Positions 33,640-45,654 of a stretch of 64,000 bases of DNA are shown here, one piece after another. Made by a program: the position numbers and the translations under genes. Under the pieces are notes generated by a model that saw only the letters and a program-made list of their open reading frames with translations, was not told where the DNA came from and ran no database searches. Position 1 is the stretch's first letter. Every line of letters starts with the position of its first letter. This DNA is from Dermatemys mawii (lineage: Eukaryota; Chordata; Testudines; Dermatemydidae), in assembly GCA_007922305.1 (NCBI GenBank), contig ML677387.1, forward strand, positions 1,842,242 through 1,906,241, given 5' to 3'.

Positions 33640-36600
33640 GTAAGGAGAGAAGGTGACACCAGGTGTTCTGTGTGCTGGCCAGACCCTCAGCAGTGTCCCA
33701 CCTACAAGAGTTAATGAGAAGAGAGAGACTGCTGAGTGCTCTGAGCACGGGACTGACCCAGTCCCAGCTTCCTCTGGGTTCTCAGGCACATAACTCCACT
33801 GCTCTGGGCCATTTACATCTGCACCTGCCTCACAGCTAATACTTATTAATGCCTTTGAAGAAGGAAATTGCCCTATAAAAACTAAGTGTAAGGAAACCAC
33901 TAAAACCAAAAGCGGCCTTAGGAGCACAGGCAATGCAGCTCCGTTGGGAGCATCCAAAGGTGTAAACGCCTGAGAGAGGCAGGGATCATTTAGGGTTGTA
34001 AGAGTGGTGCAAAACTAGCCAACATTTGCAAACCTGGGTGCCTCATGGCAGACTTCTAAATAAATGATGCCTTGTTTGTAAAGGGGCCGAGTGCCCGTAG
34101 TTCCTGCTGACTTCCGTGGGATCAGCCCCCTTGCCCTGCACCATGCTGCTGGCAAGATGAGGGAAATTGTGCAGGTCACTTTGGGTGTGCTACAGGCTTG
34201 ACCCAAAGCCGCTGAAGTCAACTGTTGGCCTCAGTGACCTCTGGATCAGGTCCTTGGTCCCTAAGAAAAGTTGTGGGGCTGCTGCATGTGGTAGAACAGG
34301 TCAGGAGAGTCTCTTCTTGCATTCCTGTGCGGGTCCAGTGATGGCTGGGCCCATCCCCAGGCCAGGACTCTCCACAGGGATTAGTGCTGTTCCCACAGGC
34401 TTCATTGAGGGCTTGGCTACACTTGCAAGTTAAGTCAAGTGGCCTCTCTTGTCATTGTTTTGAAATTGGCTGTAGGAATGTGGCTGTCCCCTTTCAAAGC
34501 TCCGTTTCTGACAGCCAGCTGCTTATCTGCTCTGGGACAAAGCAACCATTACTGAGGAACGCTGCTTGCTTTCAGTGAGTGAGTGAGGGAGAGGTGGGGG
34601 TGGGGGTCTGAACTTACGAGACAGCATGCTGACAGTCTCTGCACCCCACAAACCCCCTGTCTCCCCCCACATACACACAACACACTCCTTGTCACACTCC
34701 ACCCCCTGCACTGGAAAAGCATGTTGCAGCCATTTGAACCATGGGATAGCTGCCTATAATGCACGGCTCCCAGTGCAGCTGCAAGTACTGCAAATGTGAC
34801 CACATCAGTACGCTTGCAGCTGTCAGTGTGGACAGACTGCAGCGCTTTCCCTACTGCGCTCCCCAAGGGCTGGTTTAACTCAAAGTGCCCTACAGCTGCC
34901 AGTGTAGCCAAGTCCTAAGTGTCTAATGAGCAGAGCAGCTCCCACCCCTCTAGCGCACACAGGGGTTGTTCTGCGGTGCTGCCTAGGCCTGGGGAGGGGT
35001 GAATGGCCAAGTGCTTCCTGCTCCGGCCCAGGAGCAACTCAGAATAATGCCCTTGCCCAGAGGGGTCAGGCAGGAGGCAGCTGGCATCTGTGTGGTCTCG
35101 GGCTTGGAGCCTGGAAAATTCAATGACTTCGTCCAACACATTGAAGCTTCTATGGTTTCTGGCACCCCAGCTCCTAGGAGGGTTAAGGACACTGGGTTGC
35201 TCTGAGACGTGCTCACTAAATGGGCCACAGAAATGCATCTCATTTTCTCCACCTGGAAAGTGAATTCTCTGCTCGCTGGAGCGAGGGGCTGACAGTGCTG
35301 CCCAGGTGCAGGGAGAGGAGGTGCTGTGTAAACTTCCCACACACCTCTCTGGTGGCCAAGAGACACCAGTCCAGACCTGCTCTGCCCCCTGCCAGCCCAG
35401 TGACCCTGGCAGCTCTGCAAGTCCAGAGCTCCCACACAGACAGTCCTGTTGAGTCACAGGGCTTGCTGCTCCAGTTCTGGGCTTCTCCACTGCTCTGACA
35501 ATGACTTTAATAGCTGTTCTGCAGCCCCCCTCCCACGGTGGTGCCAGTGCCCTTCGATCCTGCCCAGGCTCGCACCATATCACTCCCCAGATCTGTCAGT
35601 TGTTCTCAGTTGGACATTTCAGACACAAATAGAAGATGCTAACTTGTCTGAGTCCCTGCAGTGAGACAATTGCCGCTTTGTCAGAGAAGAACCACTAAGG
35701 ATGAAATCACCCGCAACAGCTTCTCTGAAGGGTAGGGGCTTAGTGTGCAAGCTGCATGGCCTCTTGTCAGCTGCAGCCTGCAATTAGTGCTGTATTCAAC
35801 CACAGCATCCTCTCCCAATCTCTCTGTCGTGATCTCCCCGCGGGAAAGCAAACTGCATTGGCGTTTTACGGTGCAGCAACCGAGTTGAAGCTGCACCTCT
35901 TGGGTCTGACGAGCTTCTGTTTCCCCCAGACTCGTACTGACCCCTGTCTGATTGTTCTCTGCTAGGCTGGCCTTTCAGCAATGGAATCTGCAAGATGAGT
36001 GGGCTGGTTCAGGGCACGTCTGTGGCCTCGTCGGTTTTCACGCTGGTGGCGATTGCCGTGGACAGGTGAGAAGGGGCTGCACGAGGGAAAGGGGAGCTGC
36101 AACCGCATAAGCTGAAGCTCCCCAGCCCAGACTTTAAATAAAGCAAATCTGGTGCCAACTGCCAGGTTCAAAGCACAGGGTTCTGAAATCCCTTTGACCC
36201 TCATTAAGATCAATGCGGGAAAGATTCCCATAGATTTACAGTGGGGTTGGAGCCGGCTCTTTATCCACAGTGCCAGCAGTATCTGGTGCAGCAGCAGCTT
36301 CCCCACAGCTAAGGAGGAACTTGGCTCGGTGCAAGAATGTTACTCAGGCCTCATGGCCCACGTGGCCCTTAGGCCAGGTCGACACCCCAGCACTTTTGCT
36401 TGCGTAGCTCTGTCGGTCAGGGGTGAGATTTGTGGCCAACAGAGCTGTGCCGGCAAAAGCCAAGGCGGTGGGGGTGGAGACATGAGCTAGACAGTAGCAT
36501 CTAAAGCGCAGCATCGGTGTAAGCTGTGTCCGCACTGGGAGCGACTGGCTGCTATCGTACACCAGCAGCGCGGCACTGGCCAAGCCTTCGGTGCTATGTT

Positions 36601-39213
36601 GCCAGTCCAGGCCGGTTCTGTTGGTGGCTTTTGCCTAAGGGATACCTGCCCACATGCAAGTCCCAAGCTCCATCCCTAGAAAGGGCCCTGAGCAGCTCTC
36701 AGCTAGGATCTGCTTGTCCGAGGGGCAGGACAGAGCCATGTGCTGCTGTGAGCGGCTCTTCTTCCCTTTATCAGTCCCTGAGCCATCCAGTCCCAACGCA
36801 TGGTTTTTCTGGTCTGAAACTGGTGACGCTACGCTGAGCGTGAATGGCTTAAAAGGCTGATATTTTTGCAAGACAACTCCGTTTAATTAAAAACTCAATT
36901 ACGTGGAGAACAGTTATGGAGCTGCTGAATTAAGGACTCCAAAATTGTTTGAAGTAAGAAACAGCCAGAATCAAAAGGTTCTTTCCACTCCTGTACGTTT
37001 TAATCATTAAGAGTCCCGTGCCTCCTCCCAGCCATTCACCTCAGCACAATGTGGCAAAGGCAGGCAATTACCTCAATCAAATGCAGGCATCCTCGGTTTG
37101 CAATCTTATGCTGCAGGGAAACCGGGGGAGTTTGACTTTATGAGTGAACCTCCATACTTCAGATAAGGCTGGAATGGAAGAAAAAGCCATTGGTTCTACC
37201 ATCCTGCTTCCGGGCACATGCCAGCCTCTAACTGATCAGAGTTAGGAAGAAAATTGTCCTCCACGGAGGTGATTCCATAAATGACTCTTGCGTTTTTTTC
37301 TGAACCTTCCTCTGAGGGCAGCTGGTACTGGCCCCTGTCAGAAGTGAGATACTGGGCAGGAGGGACGCGTGGTCTGAGCCAATCTGGCAACCCCTCTCTC
37401 CTCCGAAAAGGGTTATTTTTAGAGCTGGTTGAAAGTTTTCCTCTGAAAGGTGGCAGGGTGGGGTGTGTTTGTTTTGTTTTGTTTTATGATGGAAAATTTT
37501 TTTTATCAAACAGAAACTCATGAAAAATGTCCATTTTTGTCAAAAAGGGGTTGAGTTTTCATTTAAAAGCTTTCTCCCCTTTTCCCTCTCATCCCGTCCA
37601 CAGCCACAAACCTTACTCATCCTCCTGCTCAAATCTCCTTTGCCAAGAAGTCTACATAAACCTGACAAACGGTCATGTTGCTAGTGTCCGAGACCACCGC
37701 CGATCATTCTGACCAGCACTGTCTCGGTATTTCCTTGTGTTCCCCTGACTGCCTGTCCCCTTCCGCTGTGCTTGTCTGACCCTTAGATCTTCAGCTCTTT
37801 GGAGCAGAAACCATCCCTTCACTCTGAGTCTGTACAGCGCCTAGCACAACAGGGGCCCAGTCCAGGACTGGGGCTCCTTGGTGCTATGGTAATACAAGGA
37901 ACCAATAACCGGTACCTCCACTACAGAATGTGGATACAGTGTAGACACAAGCAGTGAAGTTCTGGTTCTGTTGAAGTCAATCCTGGCGTTTTAGCCCTGA
38001 TCCACGATTTCTCCCTTCTCTCTTTCAAAGGAAGTTTTACCATGACTTCGATGAAAGCAGAAATTAGCCCAATACTAAGAGCTTTTGAAAAACCCAGCAA
38101 GTGGTTGGATTAGATACTGGGGACCCCTGCCCCTTTCCACCTCTGTGGGTATGGGCCCAAAGAGACATGATCTGGGAGTTCCCTGCCAGTCTTCCTGGCC
38201 CAATGTACTCATGCACCATATCCCAGGAGAACCCAGTACTGCTTTGTGCTTAGACTCCTTTTGGGTCTTGCTCGGTGGCAGTTTCTCTCGGTAGAACTCA
38301 CCTACCTGTGTGTTGGTTTTGCATCAGGTTCCGCTGCATCATTTACCCCTTTAAATCCAAGCTCGGGCTGCTCAAGGCCCTGAACACCATCGCGGTCATC
38401 TGGGTCCTGGCCATCACCATCATGTGCCCATCTGCTGTCATGCTGACCGTGGTGCAGATTGAGGATCACTACATGGTGTACGACAACAACCAGAGCCTGG
38501 CTTACCCCTTGTATTCCTGCTACGAGGCCTGGCCCAACAGCGAGATGCGCAAGGTCTATACCACTGTCCTTTTTGCCCACATCTATGTGGCCCCATTGAC
38601 CCTCATCATGGTCATGTACAGTAGGGTTGGCATCAAACTCTACAGGTCATCGGGCCCGGTGAGCAAGCACGGGGTGGAGAACCAGGAGGGCTGCAGTGCT
38701 GCCGTCTCCAGGCGGAAGGTCAAGGTAATCAAGATGCTCCTTCTGGTGGCCCTGCTCTTCATGCTATCCTGGCTACCCCTATGGACGCTGATACTCTTCA
38801 CAGACTACACCAGGCTGGATGACGACCAGATCGCCCTGCTAACAGGCTACATCTTCCCCTTCGCGCACTGGTTGGCCTTCTCCAATAGCAGCGTCAATCC
38901 CATCATCTACGGCTACTTCAATGAGAACTTCAAGCGGGGATTCCAGGCAGCCTTCAAGTTCCAGGTTTGCTCGGAGGAAATAGGGCACCACGAGGCCTAT
39001 TCGGAGAAGGTGACGGGCAGCACCACTGGCTTCAGCACTCGCAACAAGATCTTCACGGACAGGGAATCCTCCGACTCCGTCTGCCTCAAGAACCTGCGTG
39101 CCAAAGCCCTCTGCCCCGTGCAAAATGGACAGGCCCAGAGACAGGGATGGCACCTGCAAGACATTGATAAAATCACCCCTCTGAACAAAGTCTGCAAAGC
39201 ATGGGATGAGTGA
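33330..39213 (+). CDS. NPFFR1: Neuropeptide FF receptor 1 (RFamide-peptide GPCR), three coding exons
   Basis: Joining 33330-33639, 35966-36065 and 38328-39213 gives a 431-residue class A GPCR. Known role of the family: plasma-membrane Gi/o-coupled receptor for RFamide peptides (RFRP/GnIH, NPFF). Seen: N-glycosylation sequons at N13, N25 and N191; TM1 about 38-63 with GN at 56-57; TM2 about 75-98 with LAISDLL (D85); C112 and C201 placed for the TM3-ECL2 disulfide; D136-R137-F138 as the DRY-type motif; TM4 about 155-177; TM5 about 214-237; TM6 about 267-292 with SWLP at 284-287; NPIIY at 327-331; helix 8 [10 protein letters not shown]351 as a possible palmitoylation site. [12 protein letters not shown] and YPLYSC.EAWP favour NPFFR1 over NPFFR2, and the tail ends AWDE where human NPFFR1, as I recall it, ends AWDI. 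Introns are phase 1 (2326 bp) and phase 2 (2262 bp). All splice sites are GT/AG and no frameshift is seen. The alternative is an NPFFR1-like (NPFFR3) paralogue. Confidence 0.93.
33640..35965 (+). other. NPFFR1 intron between coding exons 1 and 2
   Basis: A 2326-bp phase-1 intron with GT/AG ends. It holds a MITE-like element with terminal inverted repeats (34408-34916). A 222-codon minus-strand open frame at 34915-35583 has no recognisable domain and starts at the edge of the MITE, so it is treated as chance. Confidence 0.85.
34408..34916. mobile_element. 509-bp MITE-like element in NPFFR1 intron 1
   Basis: Left end AGGGCTTGGCTACACTTGCA; right end read inward AGGACTTGGCTACACTGGCA, 18 of 20 identical. 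No clear target duplication. The ends share the GGCTACACT core with other MITE-like elements in the window. Confidence 0.7.
35966..36065 (+). CDS. NPFFR1: NPFFR1 coding exon 2 (ECL1, TM3, DRF motif)
   Basis: This 100-nt exon is too short to appear as a convincing open frame alone. The acceptor CTGCTAG at 35959-35965 completes the split Gly104 codon, followed by [16 protein letters not shown], which is near-identical in type to the ECL1-TM3 segment of NPFF receptors. It holds the conserved TM3 Cys (C112) and ends at VAIAVD plus AG of the split Arg137 codon. The donor is AG|GTGAGA at 36065/36066. Confidence 0.93.
37225..37395 (+). mobile_element. CR1 LINE 3' fragment in NPFFR1 intron 2
   Basis: GAACCTTCCTCTGAGGGCAG, CTGGTACTGGCCCCTGTCAG, GAGATACTGGGCAGGAGGGA and GTGGTCTGAGCCAATCTGGC correspond block by block to the CR1 3' region at 43180. 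Diverged, 5'-truncated. Confidence 0.75.
37466..37486. repeat. (GTTTT)n microsatellite
   Basis: Four imperfect GTTTT units inside intron 2 of the receptor gene. Confidence 0.8.
37780..37905 (+). mobile_element. L2/MIR-type repeat tail
   Basis: GTCTGTACAGCGCCTAGCAC, AACAGGGGCCCAGTCCAGGA and GGTGCTATGGTAATACAAG match the tail block seen at 22390, 31300 and 48540. Widespread in sauropsid genomes; the exact family is uncertain. Confidence 0.5.
38328..39213 (+). CDS. NPFFR1: NPFFR1 coding exon 3 (ICL2 to C-terminus)
   Basis: The acceptor TTTGCATCAG ends at 38327 and the first G completes Arg137 of the DRF motif. The exon encodes residues 138-431: ICL2, TM4, ECL2 with C201, TM5, a moderately basic ICL3, TM6, TM7, helix 8 and an intracellular tail of about 90 residues with a TGA stop at 39211-39213. 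The open frame extends about 50 nt upstream into the intron, but that stretch has no family similarity and lies before the acceptor. GC content looks higher than in the flanks. Confidence 0.94.
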
Positions 39214-39480
39214 GATGGCTGGCGAGATGGGAATGCTGTCTCTTTCCATTTGCAAACGTCACTTTTCTTTGTTGTGGTGATGCATGTGCAGTGATGAGTG
39301 TTTTCCCCTCAGGCCTGGGTACCTGGCTATTGATATTCAGTTTTGTAAATGCAAAATGAATCACACGGGGCTGCTGTTCACTATTCCTACTGGTGCACAA
39401 ATATCTGTCGATCGCTTTCAGTGTTTAGTTGAGGCTCATATAAAATGTCTGTGTATTAAAGCTACAACTTCAGTCGGAGT
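39214..39480 (+). other. NPFFR1: NPFFR1 3' untranslated region (predicted)
   Basis: The sequence between the TGA and the first good poly(A) signal shows no repeat I recognise and no further exon. The length of about 265 nt is inferred from the signal at 39455 and would be longer if a later signal is used. Confidence 0.5.
39455..39460 (+). terminator. Candidate poly(A) signal ATTAAA for NPFFR1
   Basis: ATTAAA lies 242 nt after the stop codon. About 40-60 nt further on there is a GT-rich stretch (GTGTGCAG, TGTGGTGTTTTGGGGG) of the kind bound by cleavage-stimulation factor. Cleavage would fall near 39475. This rests on motif and spacing only. Confidence 0.5.
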
Positions 39481-42239
39481 TTCCTTGGTGTGCAGTCGGT
39501 ATGTGGTGTTTTGGGGGTGGAAAAATGTATTTCACAGTGTCAGGATTCAGTTTTGCATTCGAAAAAAAAAATCTGTGAGTATTTGTCTTCTTGTGTTAGC
39601 AAACTGCTGCCTGTCAAGCGCCTACTGCTGTTGGGCCAGCCTATCTGTTATATGTGCAGAAGAGAATCCCAAAGCTGACAGGGCAACCAAAGTCTCTCTC
39701 TGGATGCTCTTGCAATGTCCCAAGGTCAGTACTTCAATACACAAGCTGAACCGTTCCAGAAGCTCTGCAGGGTAACACACTAAATTGCAGTTGTATCCAG
39801 TGACAGTGCCACAGTAAACACTTTTGTTACTAAAACACAGTAAACTTTTGTTACTAAAATCACTTTAAAACCAAAAGGATTAAAAACAAAAAATCTAGGC
39901 TCCAGCAAAGCACTTAAGCAGATGCTTATCTTCAAGCACTGGTTTAACTATATATATAAAATATATAAATATCGGTCTCATTCAACTAGTGTAAACCCTT
40001 AATATAGACACACTCAAGACAGTTTAACCTTTAAACAGGTTCAGCTGAGTGAGTAAGTTACAGTGAAATAGGCAAGGGTTAAACTGGTTTAGTGCACCTG
40101 GATTAGAGGTTTACACCAGTATAATGGATCTATTTTCTGATTAATTTATTTTAACCAGTGCACTCATCTAGTATGGACTAGGCCTTGTTACTGCTTGGCA
40201 TTTTGCTTAACAAAAATTCCTCCTGTGGACACAATGAACTAGTGAAACAACGGAATAACGGACATCACCAAAGACCATGGGCCAAATTCTGTTCATTTAC
40301 ACATGTGTAAATCTAAAGCAATATCATTTCTCTCAATGCAGTTACTCCAGATTCACATTGCTATGTCAGAGAAGAGAGCTTACCCCACCATTTCCCCAGC
40401 TGCTGCTTGGGGTCAGCGCAGAACTGTATGTCCCACAAAGGACAGCCAGTGATGTGTGCCTGTACCACTGACTGGCCCTTGGAGATTTCACTGGCAACAC
40501 ATCCTGAGCAGGCAGGCAGCCACACAGGTCTGCTAGAACATAAATCTATTCTGCTCTTTTTGATCCATCGGGACCCATTCTTTGAATGTAGATTAGCTCA
40601 TGCAAATTGTACAAACAGTAGCCTAGCCATTTCCTGTTAGTTACAAAGCCCGTGCTAAATCAGCTCATGTGTATTCATAATCACATTGCTAGAAAATCAT
40701 GAGCACTGTCAATCAGTTACTTTTCCTCTCGCCTTTGTCTTGCTCCTGTGATACATAGGGAAATTCATTACAGTGTTTTAATGGGTTCTGTGTCATTTCT
40801 CTGGATTTCTGGGATTTGCAGCAATGAGGGATGAGAGAAGGACTCCAAAGAACAGAGGGGATTGGAGGCAGAAAGAACTGAACATAAAGAGCACAGTGTA
40901 AAATGAGCTGCCAAACAACTGTTGGACCTTCCTAATTAATCTACCAGGGAATCCCAATATTTAAATGCAGAAAACAGTTTCCTGGGTGCCAACAGAAATT
41001 CCTGCCCTTATGCGTTAAAGGCCAAAAGGGATCATTGCATTTTGCCACAATGGGAGTAGTGATCCTATTTCACAGGCTAATGGGCGCTTTCCAGAACGCC
41101 AACCCACCCCATTCCCATCTTTGCAGGATCCTCCTTTTCCAGGAGAAAATGTACCTTGCACCAAAGAGCGGCCTTGAAAACAATGTCTCCTGAACTACAT
41201 GATCACCCCATAAGACGTCAGGTTGGATTAGCTTTCCCCACTCAGGCTTGAGGCATCAGGAAAGGGCAGCCCAAGAAAACCCTCTCCATGTCTGTTGCTA
41301 ATGAAATGGACAGAATCAGTTGTATTTTGTGCAAACCTTAACTTAAGGCCATCTGTTCTGGTACAGGGACTCCCCTGGCTGCTCCATCCTAATAAACATG
41401 GCTGACAGGTTATTGATTCAGGGAGGATGTTGTGAATTTATTTTTCATCTGCAATCCAGTAAATTAAACTGAAACTTAATCCTCATTTGTCCAGTCTCCT
41501 GGAAGAAAAGCCAAAAGCCCTGGTCTCAGATGAATCCATTACCTGCATGTATAACTAGCTCTTTTGGCAGACAGAGGAAGGAACAAAACACTCAATTGTG
41601 CAGAGAGGGTGGTTCCAACATAAATCAGAAATCAATCAGTTATGAAGGCTTCCATGCTCAGGCAATTAGTGCTGGATATACTGCTTGCTTCATCGACTCA
41701 TCCACAGGGAGCTTTTAGAAATGCATTAATTAACACCTCTGAAATCACTTTGTCTACAGTGGCAAAAACTGTTGTGTTCTGCATTGTTGCCAGCACATCG
41801 CGTCAGAGAGTTAGTCAATTAATATGACAACACACACACATCCAGATATACTGAGAAGGGTTTGTTTCCTGGGAGGTTTCCTTCCACCTTCTTCCCAGTG
41901 AATGGAAATGCTGCCCTTTGCCAGCAGATTTGGGGAACAACCCCATGGGTGGTCCAAACCTAACTCCTCCAGCCCCGCCCCGGGAATGGGTCTGCTCCTC
42001 ATTCCCAGAGACACCCCAACCCTGCAATTACTGCTGGCGATTTGTGTGTTTGGAGACAGACTGGGGTTGATTCTCATTCACACAAAGGCCCCTTCACATG
42101 CTCAGGCAGGGGAAAGGGGCCCCTTAAGTGAGCATAACTATGTTTATTAGCATCACTCAGAATCAGCTTGCTGGAGTGTCTGTTGGTCCAGTGTGCGTTC
42201 AAGGGGCAATAATATTATAGCTGCATGTAGGAATCCCAG
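39481..42239. other. Intergenic downstream of NPFFR1
   Basis: AT-rich. 39940-40190 has repeated GTGTAAACC / TTTAAACAGGTT / GTTTACACCAG pieces in inverted arrangement, suggesting an eroded MITE. No further exon seen. Confidence 0.5.
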
Positions 42240-42490
42240 CTGAGACTGGGGGCTCCTCTGTGCTGGAGCCTGTACTAATGCACAGAGAGAGACCCCATCT
42301 CTGCCCCCAAGAGCTCATGGGTCTGAATGAGCAAGAGAGAGGAAGGTGGGGGAAGAGATACAGCCTGCTCATTTTACAGAAGGAGAACCGAATCAGAAAG
42401 GTGAAGTGACTTGCCTGAGGTCACACAGCAAGTCAGTGGCAGAGCAGGGAATTTAACCCAGGTCTCCTAAATTCTGTTCTGTACCTAAGA
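42240..42490 (-). mobile_element. MIR/CORE-SINE-like element with L2-type flank
   Basis: GCTCATTTTACAGAAGGAGA, AAGGTGAAGTGACTTGCCTG, AGGTCACACAGCAAGTCAGT and GGCAGAGCAGGGAATTTAAC form a clear reverse-complement MIR. CTGCCCCCAAGAGCTCATGG belongs to the associated block. Confidence 0.78.
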
Positions 42491-42579
42491 CACAGGACCA
42501 TCCTTCCTCTGTTAAGTACTACATGCTGATTTCTCCTCCCTCCGAGCTCACTGACATAGCATAACAATGAAGACCAATA

Positions 42580-42750
42580 ACATCGAACATGTTTATAGAA
42601 ATTTCCATTTTCAAAGCACTACCCATAGACATTAACTCAGTAAACAGCAAAATGCCCTAGGAAGGTAGTGTTCTGGGGAAACTGAGGCACAGAGAGGCCA
42701 AGTAACATACTGAATGGAACAGAGAGGCAGGATTAGAATTCATGACTAGA
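42580..42750 (-). mobile_element. MIR/CORE-SINE-like element
   Basis: CATTTTCAAAGCACTACCCA, AACTGAGGCACAGAGAGGCC and GAGGCAGGATTAGAATTCAT are reverse-complement MIR parts. Confidence 0.65.
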
Positions 42751-43179
42751 CTACGCAAGAAAGAATTACCATTAAAACAATTTCAGGGAAAGATTTAATT
42801 GAACATCTTTGTTTATCACTTAGTATCATAGAAATATGATATGGGAAGTCCACTCAGCCTCCTTTCTAATCAATGCAGGACTGGCCGATTCCGAGGACTC
42901 TCTGGCGAGTGGTCAGGGTGCATCTACCCCGTACTGTAAATCGGAGTCGGTGGGACCCACAGCTGCAGACTTGGTCTTTTCCAAGCCTGCACTTGTAAAC
43001 GTAGGTTTACAATTGCTCAACTAGGCTGAAGTGACGATACTACACACAGATCCAACTTAAGTCGCCTACAAACCCAGGCGTGAGCTGCATCTACAGGGCT
43101 TGGCCCTGAATCCCAGCAGGACTTAGGCTTGAACCCACCCCCTAACACTTGAGGGCCAAGTCAGAAAGGTTTGTGTGCT

Positions 43180-43345
43180 AGAAGATCTGGGAATGAACGA
43201 CGGGAGATGGATCACTTGGTGATTCCCTGTTCTGTTCACTCCCTCTGGGGCACCTGGCACTGGCCACTGTCGGGAGACAGGATACTGGGCTAGATGGACC
43301 TTTGGTCTGACCCAGTAGGGCTGTTATTATGTTCTTATGGGTGTG
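43180..43345 (+). mobile_element. CR1 LINE 3' end, well preserved
   Basis: GGATCACTTGGTGATTCCCT, CACTCCCTCTGGGGCACCTG, GGATACTGGGCTAGATGGAC and TTTGGTCTGACCCAGTAGGG, ending TTATGTTCTTATG, is a typical 3' region of a turtle CR1 subfamily. Confidence 0.9.
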
Positions 43346-45149
43346 GATGGATTGGACTCAAAGCTGAGCATGAGCCCAAGGTTACTAGACAGTGTAAACA
43401 GACCATGGGTTTCCAGCAGCGGCTGATGGCTCTTGCTTTCACTTTAGGTGTTTGACAGCTATTACCTTCATGGAATCTGCCATTCCAGCTTCACTCCCAA
43501 GCCAATTGCCACAGTGCAAACAGCATCTGATGGACGTGATTCACTGGGAAAGGCTCAGGATCAGCAGCTATCAGGACTTTGAGGGGGGAAGCCAAGCATA
43601 TTAATGAATCTCCCGCTGTTCGGGGAAGTACAGAATTCTGCTGGGGGAAGGAGGAAAGGGGGTTATCAGTGCAGCCAATGCCAGGCAGAGAGGTGCTGGG
43701 GGGGTAGTTTGAGCAGTTCCTTTTATCGTGTCAGTCTCTCACTGAGCTCAGGAAGATGGGTGGAGGGGGGACGGAGCAGGGGGGAAATGGTCCTTTTCCG
43801 GCAGTGTCTTCAGTGCAGATGGATATTACACAGAATGGGCTGGTGCAAATCAGAAGTAACCCCACTGACACCGATGGATCAACAATGGTGTTCGAAGTTT
43901 TTGGTCATGTGGAAAAAAAAAAGTTTTGTCAAAATTTTTCTTCAAACATTTTCAGATTTCATTGAAAACCGAACCCCACTGCCCCTTCACTGAAACAGAC
44001 CTGTCCAGAACCTGGAAAATTTAGTCAGAAAGGGGCATTTCCCCTAGAAATTTGCTTTTTGATTAAAAAAAAAGCCATTTTCCCTCCAATACCTGTTCCA
44101 AATGAAACCTAACAGCGGTCGGTGTAAGGGAGAGCGCAGATAGCCCGGGTTCCTTGCTCCACTTTGCTAGGATTTTAGCACATATAATTTCCCAGTTAGT
44201 GACTGGTATATTGCATATGTTCTGGCCAGCTCCAGCCCCTTGGCTGCACTTAGCTAGGAGTGGGGCCTGGCATTTTGAACTGGTTTGTCCAGTGACTGAT
44301 ATCCCAGCACACCAGGCCTTGCAAATGAGAGCAGCCAGCAACTTATCACAGAAATGTGACACATCCGTCCGATCTGAAACGGCACAATGCAGCCCTGTGT
44401 GTCTATTCCTGCTGCCATCCCACAGAGGAGTATCTGGTATTCAAGCCCTCCTATGGATTTCACTGGAGTCACATTGATCTGAGGATGCGGGGGTGGCAGA
44501 GGAGGGTACCAGGGAAGCAGCAGAGTCAGACCGTAATGCAGCTCAGGGTTCTAGCAGCATGTTTAAACAAGGCCAATTCAGCAAACCCATCCCACCCACC
44601 AGGGCATCTGTGGTAGCTGCCTCTTCATCCCACGATTAATCAGACATCTGCCTGTTGGCAGTCTGCACCTGTCTGAAGGTTCAAAGGCATAAATCACCAT
44701 TAAATGACTTTGATCACAGTCATATCAGATGCAAGCAAACTGCACTTAGAACATGAAAGCAAGCGTACACGTGGAGAGCCTGACAGAGCAAGCGGAATGG
44801 GGAGTGAAGAAGCACTTAGCAGTGTGCATTGGGACAGCCGGGCTCCTTCAGCGAGGCTGGAGTGTAGAGTTGTTCTCTGGGCAGCTGGAGAGGAAGGAAT
44901 AGCCAGCACATCTTGACAGCTGTCACTGCACCACGTCTTCCTCTTGGGACAATCCATTAAGGACCGGAGGCATGTGATGTGTCTCATGATACAGCTTGAG
45001 TGCTCACCGGGTCTGTCTGAGCAGCAGTCAGGACACATCGTGATCCATAGCTTGTCAAGGGGAATACAGAATCGATGGCTTTCTGATTATTATTATCATT
45101 ATTATTCTGTGTCTTTCAGCAGAGCTCACCATTCATGCAGGAGCCTTGG
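43346..45149. other. Intergenic, no gene recognised
   Basis: Short frames only, some A-rich tracts (43911-43921, 44065-44073). No repeat or gene identified with confidence. Confidence 0.5.
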
Positions 45150-45335
45150 TACCATGCGCGGTGGCACGGATAATGAATTCCAAGCACTCACTTGGGCCTG
45201 ACCAGTTCAAAGGAAGCACTGAGCAAATCCCTGCCTCTTTCTCTGTTTCCCTATCTGAGAAATGGGTGAAATGATGCTTTTCTAGCTCCCTGGGGCACTG
45301 TGAGGGTTAATGAAGAAAACACTTGGCGATTCCTG
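45150..45335 (+). mobile_element. MIR/CORE-SINE-like element
   Basis: CTGCCTCTTTCTCTGTTTCC, CTATCTGAGAAATGGGTGAA and CACTGTGAGGGTTAATGAAG are the MIR core and 3' part on this strand. Confidence 0.6.
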
Positions 45336-45367
45336 GGTGGGAAGTTGCTTCAGAGGGGCTAGGGGGA

Positions 45368-45602
45368 TGGCTACGTTGCAGAGCTTACAGCAGTGAGCAA
45401 TCTGGGTCACCGCACTAAGTCAGCAGGAGGGAGCTCTCCTGTCGTCTTCAGTAATCCACCAAGGAGCAGCAGTAGACGCTCTTCCGCCAACATGGCGCTG
45501 TCCACACTGACCCTTAGGTTGAGGTAACTTATTTCTCTCATGGGGGTGGCTTATTCACATCTCTGGTAAGTGACATAAGTGGTAGTGTAGACCTAGCCTG
45601 GG
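45368..45602. mobile_element. MITE-like element, eroded
   Basis: Right end GGTAGTGTAGACCTAGCCTG read inward is CAGGCTAGGTCTACACTACC; the left GGATGGCTACGTTGCAGAG is a weak partner. The interior has GTCCACACTGACCC, another end-like motif, so it may be a composite of two elements. Confidence 0.4.
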
Positions 45603-45654
45603 TCTCACTACTGTTAGTGAAAACTCCGTGCTCAGAGACTCCTACAGCCTGATA

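Larger units (their letters stand above)
36066..38327 (+). other. NPFFR1 intron between coding exons 2 and 3
   Basis: A 2262-bp phase-2 intron with GT/AG ends, interrupting the codon of the DRF arginine. It contains a CR1 3' fragment (37225-37395), a short GTTTT microsatellite, an L2/MIR-type tail (37780-37905) and a weakly MITE-like stretch near 36372-36560. Confidence 0.85.

Noticed and set aside
34915..35583. 222-codon open frame on the - strand inside NPFFR1 intron 1
   Set aside because: It starts at the edge of a MITE, overlaps other open frames in several phases and has no recognisable domain.
38302..39255. Antisense open frames opposite NPFFR1 exon 3 (92 and 138 codons)
   Set aside because: Shadows of the receptor coding sequence; GC-rich codons leave the complement open.
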